A model generated the notes under the pieces. That model was not told where the DNA came from. It did no database searches and was given only the letters and a program-made list of their open reading frames with translations. The position numbers and the translations under genes are program-made. Of a DNA stretch of 58,055 nt, positions 53,456 through 58,055 are shown piece by piece (position 1 is the first letter of the stretch; every line of letters starts with the position of its first letter). The stretch covers positions 1 through 58,055 of the forward strand of contig PLKG01000138.1 in the NCBI GenBank assembly GCA_003140595.1, in the 5' to 3' direction. This stretch comes from Acidimicrobiaceae bacterium. Lineage in GTDB: Bacteria > Actinomycetota > Acidimicrobiia > Acidimicrobiales > Bog-793.

Positions 53456-54256
53456 ATGAGAGTCGCCGTCGCTCAGTTCGCATCCAAACCCGACGCCGCC
53501 GTCAATCGCGCGCGGGCACTCGAGCTCCTCAGGAACGCCGCTGAGGGCGGTGCCGAGCTCGTCGTGCTGCCCGAGGCTGCGATGTACCCGCTCGATAGGC
53601 CGGCGTCAGAGATCGCCCGTGCGGCCGAGGCCCTAGATGGGCCATTCGCCACTTCCCTGGCCGAGGCGGCCGGTGCACTCGGCGTGACCGTGATCGCCGG
53701 GATGTTCGAGAAGGTGCCAGGCCAACGAAAAGTGCACAACACGGTCGTCGCAGTCAGTGCGCAAGGGCTCGTTGGCCGGTACCGCAAGCTCCACCTCTTC
53801 GACGCACTGGGTCACAAGGAGTCGGACTCCCTCTTGCCAGGCCCGATCGACGGTGGCGAGCTGTTGGTCCTGTCCATCGCCGAGTTCTTGGTCGGTGTCC
53901 TTACTTGCTACGACTTGCGTTTTCCCGAACCGTTCCGAGCGCTGGTCGATCAGGGTGTCACCGTCTTCGCCGTGCCTGCCGCATGGGTGGCGGGGCCGCT
54001 GAAGCCGGAGCACTGGACGACGATGTGCCGCGCACGCGCGATTGAGAACACCTCTTACCTGCTGGCCGCGGCGCAGCCGCCGCCCGTCTACTGCGGACAC
54101 AGCCTCGTGCTCGACCCCATGGGGGTCGAGATCGCCGGACTCGGCGACACAGACGGTGTCGTGACCGCCGAGATCTCGCCTGAACGGGTCAGCTCAGTGC
54201 GCGAGACCCTGCCGGTGCTGTTTCAGAGGCGCTACGAGGTGAGGACGAAATCCTGA
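53456..54256 (+). CDS. Nitrilase-family carbon-nitrogen hydrolase
   Basis: A 266-residue amidase with the Glu-Lys-Cys triad: VVLPEAAMYPL (Glu), YRKLHLFDALGHKES (Lys) and GVLTCYDLRFPEPF (Cys). It resembles omega-amidase/Nit1-type or N-carbamoyl amidohydrolase proteins. GGAGG lies seven bases before the ATG at 53456; an adjacent ATG at 53453 is also possible, and the ORF track start is too early. It ends 16 bases from the convergent ribokinase gene. Confidence 0.88.
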   Translation: MRVAVAQFASKPDAAVNRARALELLRNAAEGGAELVVLPEAAMYPLDRPASEIARAAEALDGPFATSLAEAAGALGVTVIAGMFEKVPGQRKVHNTVVAVSAQGLVGRYRKLHLFDALGHKESDSLLPGPIDGGELLVLSIAEFLVGVLTCYDLRFPEPFRALVDQGVTVFAVPAAWVAGPLKPEHWTTMCRARAIENTSYLLAAAQPPPVYCGHSLVLDPMGVEIAGLGDTDGVVTAEISPERVSSVRETLPVLFQRRYEVRTKS

Positions 54257-54272
54257 TACTCGAGGTGAGCCG

Positions 54273-55214
54273 TCAATGCTTGGTGATGGCGAGCGGCCCG
54301 AGACGGCGGAGCAGCTCATCAACCGTGCCCGCCCTGGGCAACGACGTCGTCGCACCCGCCACTCCCACCGCCAAGGCCCCCGCCGCGGTCGCCCGGACGA
54401 GGCACGCACCCACCTCGGAACCGCGGGCCATCGTGCTCGCGAACGTCCCACAGTAGGCGTCGCCCGCGGCGACCGTGTCGACGACCGGGACCGGTATCCC
54501 AGGCACCTCGAGCACGCTCTCGTCGTCGACGTAGACCGAGCCCTTGGCTCCGAGGGTCACCACGACCGCTCCACACCCACGGGACAGCAGTACCCGGGCG
54601 GCCCCGATCGCCCCATGGACGTCGTCGACTCTCGTATGGGTAAGCGCCGCGGCCTCGACTTCATTCGGGAAGCAGATATCGACCTTCGACAAGATCTCCT
54701 CATCCAATTCCAGCGCGGGCGCCGGGTTGAGCATCGTCGTCTTGCCGGCTTTCCTGGCCACTTCTAGCGCCTCGCGAACGACTTCGAGCCTCACCTCGAG
54801 CTGAACGAGAAGAACAGCGGCGTCTTCGATCACCCCCGCGGCCGCCCGCACGTGTTCCACCGAGAGGCCATGGTTGGCCTGGGGCACGACAATGATGAAG
54901 TTCTGTCCGGTGGCGTCGACGGTGATGTGCGCGATCCCGGTGGCATTGCCTGGGTCTGTCGTCAGATGCGAGACATCGACACCCTCGGCGACGAGCTGGG
55001 CCCGGATGGCGTCTCCGAACGCGTCGCGGCCTACGCGGCCAACCATTGCAGTGGCCACGCCCTGCCGGGCACACGTCACGGCCTGGTTATTGCCCTTGCC
55101 CCCCGGCACCATCGTGAACAAGCTCCCGATGACGGTCTCACCCGGCGACGGCAGCGTTTCGGTGCTCGCCGTGAGATCCATGGACAGACTCCCAACAACC
55201 ACGACATCAACCAT
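54273..55214 (-). CDS. rbsK: Ribokinase (PfkB family)
   Basis: A 313-residue sugar kinase. The N-terminus (VVVVGSLSMDLTAST) is typical of ribokinase, VPGGKGNNQAVTCARQG is the first PfkB signature, MLNPAPALEL and CFPNEVEAAALT are in place, and the catalytic Asp is in DTVAAGDAYCGTFA. It phosphorylates ribose or a similar sugar. The ATG at 55214 is preferred over the GTG at 55238, although GGAG is unusually close to it. It lies downstream of a LacI regulator on the same strand. Confidence 0.88.
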   Translation of the reverse strand: MVDVVVVGSLSMDLTASTETLPSPGETVIGSLFTMVPGGKGNNQAVTCARQGVATAMVGRVGRDAFGDAIRAQLVAEGVDVSHLTTDPGNATGIAHITVDATGQNFIIVVPQANHGLSVEHVRAAAGVIEDAAVLLVQLEVRLEVVREALEVARKAGKTTMLNPAPALELDEEILSKVDICFPNEVEAAALTHTRVDDVHGAIGAARVLLSRGCGAVVVTLGAKGSVYVDDESVLEVPGIPVPVVDTVAAGDAYCGTFASTMARGSEVGACLVRATAAGALAVGVAGATTSLPRAGTVDELLRRLGPLAITKH

Positions 55215-55558
55215 GCTCCTGCACCGCCTGCCGGTCACTCGGAGCGGGGTGATCCCTGGCTCCTTCGTACATTTCAGTTTCTAGCCTCGCCTCCATCCGC
55301 GCACCCTTCTCTTGAGTCTCGAGTCGGACCCGGAGGAAGTCCCCAGAAAGCGTCCCGGCAGAGCAGGTCCCGGTCGAGTCAGTGTCACGGTCCAAGACAG
55401 GTCACAGCAACAGCGTCTTCGCGTGACGTCGCGGTCAAGCGCGTCACGGCCTCGCGGATGACCGCAGGGGCGTGGACTTGAGTTGCTGAGGCGAAGGCTC
55501 GGGCCCGACGAGCCGCCGCCGGCTCTGTGCCGGCGTCGGTGTTGTGTGGGTCACCTCG
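55215..55558. other. Intergenic region between lacI and rbsK
   Basis: No credible gene. A GC hairpin at 55517-55535 (CGCCGGC, 5-base loop, GCCGGCG) lies 24 bases after the lacI stop and could end or attenuate its transcript. A short minus-strand stretch near 55450 (AVIREAVTRLTATSREDAVAV) looks protein-like and might be a remnant, but it was not identified. Confidence 0.4.
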
Positions 55559-56605
55559 TCACTGCCTACTTGCTCTCGAGAACGCGTCAGCGTTTGGAGG
55601 CAGCAGGTCGATGTGTGTCGTCGACTCGCGCACAACGAGCTCAGGCGTCATCGAAATACGCTGGTAGGGACCATCCGGACGGTCGAATCGTTCGGTCAGC
55701 AGTCTGAGTGCCTCGAACGCTATTGCGTCATGGGGCTGCCTCACAGTAGTTAACGACGGCGCCGACAACTCAGCTGAGGTTATGTCGTCGTAGCCGGTCA
55801 CCAAGACGTCGTCAGGAACGCGGACCCCCGCTAGGAGGAACTGTCGGAGCAGGCCGATGGCGATCAGGTCGTTGCCACACACGACGGCGTCGGGCAAGTG
55901 CCGCCCCGCTAGCAACACACGTGCAGCTTCAATTCCCCAGGCGGCGGTGAAGTCCCCGAGGAGCGGCTCCGATGTCTTTAAGCCGAAGCCCGAGGACTCG
56001 GAAGCAAAGGCCTCAAGGCGTAACAGTGCAGAAGAGTTCGTCGGCACCGATCCGACGAACACCGCGGTGCGCGCCCCGGCCAAGGCCACGTGCTCGACGA
56101 CAAGCCGCATCCCCACCTCGTCGTCGACGCCGATCCAGTCGGTCGCATCTCCTGTAATGCGACGGTCGATCTGCACAAGGGGCACTTGACGCGCTGTCGT
56201 GTGAACGGCATCAGCGCTGCGCAGCGCGTCACAGGGGCTGATCATGATTCCATCGACTTGTCGGTCCACGAGCGCCTGCAACCTAAGTTGCTCGACCTCC
56301 GGGTCGCCCCGAGAGTCGCAAAGCAAGAGCTGTCGGGTCGTCGATTGGAGCTGCCACTCGATCGATTCCACGAGGGTCGGGAAGAACGGGTTGCTGATCT
56401 GCGGGATCACGAGACCGATCGTGTTCGTGACCTGCCGGCGCAGCGAGGACGCTACCAGGTTCGGTCGGTAGCTGAGCTCTGCTGCCGCTCCGATCACCCG
56501 CCGAAGGTTCTCATCCGACACGCGTCGCCTGCCGCTCAGGGCCCGCGACGCGGTGGCGACTGAGACCCGCGCCCGGGCAGCGACATCACGGATAGTGGCT
56601 GGCAT
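55559..56605 (-). CDS. LacI family transcriptional regulator
   Basis: A 348-residue repressor. The N-terminal helix-turn-helix and hinge are complete (ATIRDVAARARVSVATASRALSGRRRVSDENLRRVIGAA and YRPNLVASSLRR). The periplasmic-binding-like effector domain follows (TIGLVIPQISNPFFPTLVESIE, then DAVVCGNDLIAIGLLRQ and VTGYDDITSAELSAPSLTTVRQP). The ATG at 56605 is preferred; the track start is a TTG six codons earlier. Operators lie upstream of this gene and of the divergent gene, so it probably represses both and the ribokinase. The effector is likely a sugar. Confidence 0.9.
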   Translation of the reverse strand: MPATIRDVAARARVSVATASRALSGRRRVSDENLRRVIGAAAELSYRPNLVASSLRRQVTNTIGLVIPQISNPFFPTLVESIEWQLQSTTRQLLLCDSRGDPEVEQLRLQALVDRQVDGIMISPCDALRSADAVHTTARQVPLVQIDRRITGDATDWIGVDDEVGMRLVVEHVALAGARTAVFVGSVPTNSSALLRLEAFASESSGFGLKTSEPLLGDFTAAWGIEAARVLLAGRHLPDAVVCGNDLIAIGLLRQFLLAGVRVPDDVLVTGYDDITSAELSAPSLTTVRQPHDAIAFEALRLLTERFDRPDGPYQRISMTPELVVRESTTHIDLLPPNADAFSRASRQ

Positions 56606-56617
56606 TGTCTTGTTTTG

Positions 56618-56633
56618 TGGCAATCGGTTTCCA
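56618..56633. promoter_or_regulatory. LacI-type operator upstream of lacI
   Basis: TGGCAATCGGTTTCCA is an imperfect inverted repeat around the central CG, of the kind bound by LacI/GalR proteins. It ends 12 bases before the lacI ATG and suggests autoregulation. Confidence 0.7.
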
Positions 56634-56713
56634 GGTGTGACCTTAGCGGATGGAGTCGCTGTGCTGGTGAAGTGTCAGCCTTTCATGCACATCTCCGTCT
56701 CGACACCACGCAC

Positions 56714-56741
56714 TTGACAGGGTAGCCAAGTGCCCTATCAT
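56714..56741 (+). promoter_or_regulatory. Promoter of the amidotransferase-like gene
   Basis: TTGACA, 16 bases, TATCAT: a near-consensus vegetative promoter. The predicted start point lies next to the operator at 56750-56765. Confidence 0.65.
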
Positions 56742-56749
56742 CTGGTTTA

Positions 56750-56765
56750 TGGTAACCGTTTGCCA
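56750..56765. promoter_or_regulatory. LacI-type operator at the transcription start
   Basis: TGGTAACCGTTTGCCA shares the pattern TGG-AA-CG-TT-CCA with the site at 56618. It lies 8 bases after the -10, so the repressor would block initiation or early elongation. Confidence 0.7.
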
Positions 56766-56810
56766 CGATCCGGATCACGCAAACACAGCAAACCAGAGCT
56801 GACGGCGACC

Positions 56811-57575
56811 ATGGCTCGGATTCTTGTCGCCGGAGAGTCGTGGCAGGTGTTCTCGACTCACACCAAAGGGTTCGACTCCTTCTTCACCGCGGACTACGGC
56901 GAGGGGGTCGCAGACTTCCGCGCGGCGCTCGAGTCGGCGGGACACGTCGTCGAATTCCAACCGAACCACGTAGCTGCAGCGAAGTTCCCGGACACCGACA
57001 CTGCGCTCAATGAGTTCGACGCTGTCGTCCTGAGCGACATCGGCTCGAATACGCTCCTCATACCGTCGGCCACCTTTATGCGGGCTGAGCCGCGCCCGAA
57101 CCGCCTGGTGGCGCTGCGCAACTGGGTGGCCAACGGCGGAGGCCTCGCAATGATCGGCGGCTACCTGAGCTTCCAGGGAATCGAGGGGAAGGCAAACTAC
57201 CGCGCGACCCCGCTGGCAGAAGTGCTGCCCGTCGAGCTCGAACTAGGCGACGACCGCCAGGAAGCTCCTCAGGGTGCCGTCGCGCACTTAACCGAAACCG
57301 GTCACCCTGTCACGGCCGGGATCTCGGGCGAGTGGCCTACGTTGCTCGGCTTTCAGCGACTCGTCGCCAAGCAGGACTCCCAGGTCCTGGCGACGATCGA
57401 CGGCTGGCCGCTCCTCGTCGTCGGCCGCTTCGGCAAAGGACGCGTTCTCGCGTTCGCATCCGACATGGGGCCTCATTGGGCTCCTCCCGGCTTCACCGAG
57501 TGGCCGGGCTACACCAGGTTGTGGGGGCAAGCGGCCACCTGGCTCGCCGGGGACTTCAAGATGGGGCAAGAGTGA
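56811..57575 (+). CDS. Glutamine amidotransferase-like protein of a sugar locus
   Basis: A 254-residue cytoplasmic protein of the class I amidotransferase-like (PF07090-type) group. It begins ARILVAGESWQVFSTHTKGFDSF and has the flavodoxin-like core strands VVLSDIGSNTLLI, GGGLAMIGGYLSFQG and PLLVVGRFGKGRVLAFASDMGPHW. The nucleophile position (GGYLSF) has no cysteine, so amidotransferase activity is doubtful. Such proteins occur in sugar catabolic operons with LacI regulators. The ATG at 56811 is preferred because the operator at 56750-56765 lies inside the ORF track version. Confidence 0.75.
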   Translation: MARILVAGESWQVFSTHTKGFDSFFTADYGEGVADFRAALESAGHVVEFQPNHVAAAKFPDTDTALNEFDAVVLSDIGSNTLLIPSATFMRAEPRPNRLVALRNWVANGGGLAMIGGYLSFQGIEGKANYRATPLAEVLPVELELGDDRQEAPQGAVAHLTETGHPVTAGISGEWPTLLGFQRLVAKQDSQVLATIDGWPLLVVGRFGKGRVLAFASDMGPHWAPPGFTEWPGYTRLWGQAATWLAGDFKMGQE

Positions 57576-57826
57576 TGGCAAGCCCCTGCGCTGACGCGTC
57601 CTCCCGCTGTCAGCTCGCGTGCGGAAACCGGCCGTTCCTCGATGAATTGCGCATGGCTGAGACCTGGGTCCGGCGTCGTAATACCATTGACACACTACCG
57701 CAGCCACATGTACACTTGCATACAGAATACCGAGAGCTGCTGCGTGGTTTTGTGCCAGCCCTGCACGTCCTGTATACCTTCGATAATAGTGTCATGCCAT
57801 ATCACAGTTGGAGAAGAGTGCTTTAG
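57575..57826 (+). CDS. Possible 83-codon ORF
   Basis: It opens with an ATG overlapping the stop of the previous gene (TGATG), an arrangement that favours reinitiation. The protein is rich in Cys, His and Trp, with no motif or helix. The second half lies in a locally AT-richer stretch that also looks like a promoter region for the next gene, so it may be non-coding. Confidence 0.3.
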   Translation: MASPCADASSRCQLACGNRPFLDELRMAETWVRRRNTIDTLPQPHVHLHTEYRELLRGFVPALHVLYTFDNSVMPYHSWRRVL

Positions 57827-57873
57827 GTAATAACGTCCGTGCTACTTAATGACCTGAAAGGGATGGACTCGCC

Positions 57874-58055
57874 GTGAACATTCGTGACCACAACGAAGAC
57901 AACACCGAGCCTGGGAGGCCAATCAGCCGCCGAGCACTCTTGGGCGGAATAGCAGCGGGGGGAGCAGCCGTGGCACTCGGCGCTGCCACTGGACCGGCGT
58001 CCGCGACGACTCGCCTCCAACGTGCTGTCCGCACGAGCACGGCGAGCCTCACGAA
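57874..58055 (+). CDS. Tat-exported protein, truncated by the window edge
   Basis: Only the first 60 codons are present and the gene runs off the right end. The N-terminus carries a twin-arginine signal (ISRRALLGGIAAGGAAVALGAA) ending near GPASA. AAAGGGATGG lies about seven bases before the GTG. In this position, downstream of a LacI-controlled gene, a sugar-binding protein or a secreted carbohydrate enzyme is likely, but the visible part does not decide. Confidence 0.75.
   Translation, partial: MNIRDHNEDNTEPGRPISRRALLGGIAAGGAAVALGAATGPASATTRLQRAVRTSTASLT

Overview
The window is high-GC DNA with dense, often overlapping genes, many GTG and TTG starts, Tat-type signal peptides and Streptomyces-like PHO boxes. 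This points to a free-living member of the Actinomycetota; the order cannot be fixed from the sequence. No rRNA, tRNA, CRISPR array, transposase, integrase or phage structural gene was recognised.

Layout. (1) 0.6-7 kb: an alpha/beta hydrolase, an MFS exporter, then a divergent phosphate module (PhoU-like protein and Pho84-like phosphate symporter) around a clear PHO box, followed by a PQ-loop-like membrane protein. (2) 7-14.2 kb: two very large, translationally coupled genes (1,327 and about 1,026 aa) with no recognised domain; the first-transcribed one carries a Tat signal. A frameshifted glycosyltransferase remnant lies next to them. (3) 15-19.2 kb: small conserved proteins and an NCS2 uracil/xanthine permease. 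(4) 19.2-23.4 kb: a four-gene ABC importer whose promoter region carries a second PHO box, suggesting a phosphorus-containing substrate, next to a frameshifted remnant of a small protein gene. (5) 24-31.4 kb: an SDR, an unusual sensor-like/methylmalonyl-CoA decarboxylase fusion, a secreted GH3 enzyme and an Fe3+-type ABC importer.

(6) 31.5-44.4 kb is the centrepiece: a hopanoid operon read leftward in the order hpnC-hpnD-hpnE-polyprenyl synthase-shc-hpnG::ispH-hpnH-dxs-aminotransferase, mostly joined by 4-bp stop/start overlaps. It makes farnesyl diphosphate, condenses it to squalene, cyclises it to hopene and adds and trims the adenosyl side chain. Two MEP-pathway enzymes (Dxs and IspH) are built in, IspH as a fusion to HpnG. 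Upstream lies a MerR-TetR fusion regulator, and a near-consensus promoter whose -35 is covered by a 10-bp inverted repeat is the obvious candidate operator.

(7) 44.5-49.2 kb: an EAL protein, a sulfatase/phosphonate monoesterase-like hydrolase and a PAS-GGDEF-EAL protein. (8) 49.2-51.8 kb: a polar amino acid ABC importer. (9) 52.2-54.3 kb: a decayed 2-hydroxyacid dehydrogenase, an isochorismatase-family hydrolase and a nitrilase-family amidase. (10) 54.3-58 kb: a sugar module (ribokinase, LacI regulator, amidotransferase-like protein and the start of a Tat-exported protein) with two LacI-type operators and a near-consensus promoter.

The strongest candidates for new biology are the large coupled Tat-linked pair, the MerR-TetR regulator with its operator over the hopanoid promoter, the HpnG-IspH fusion with no canonical start codon, and the sensor-decarboxylase fusion. 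All identifications come from reading the sequence; no database search was run.
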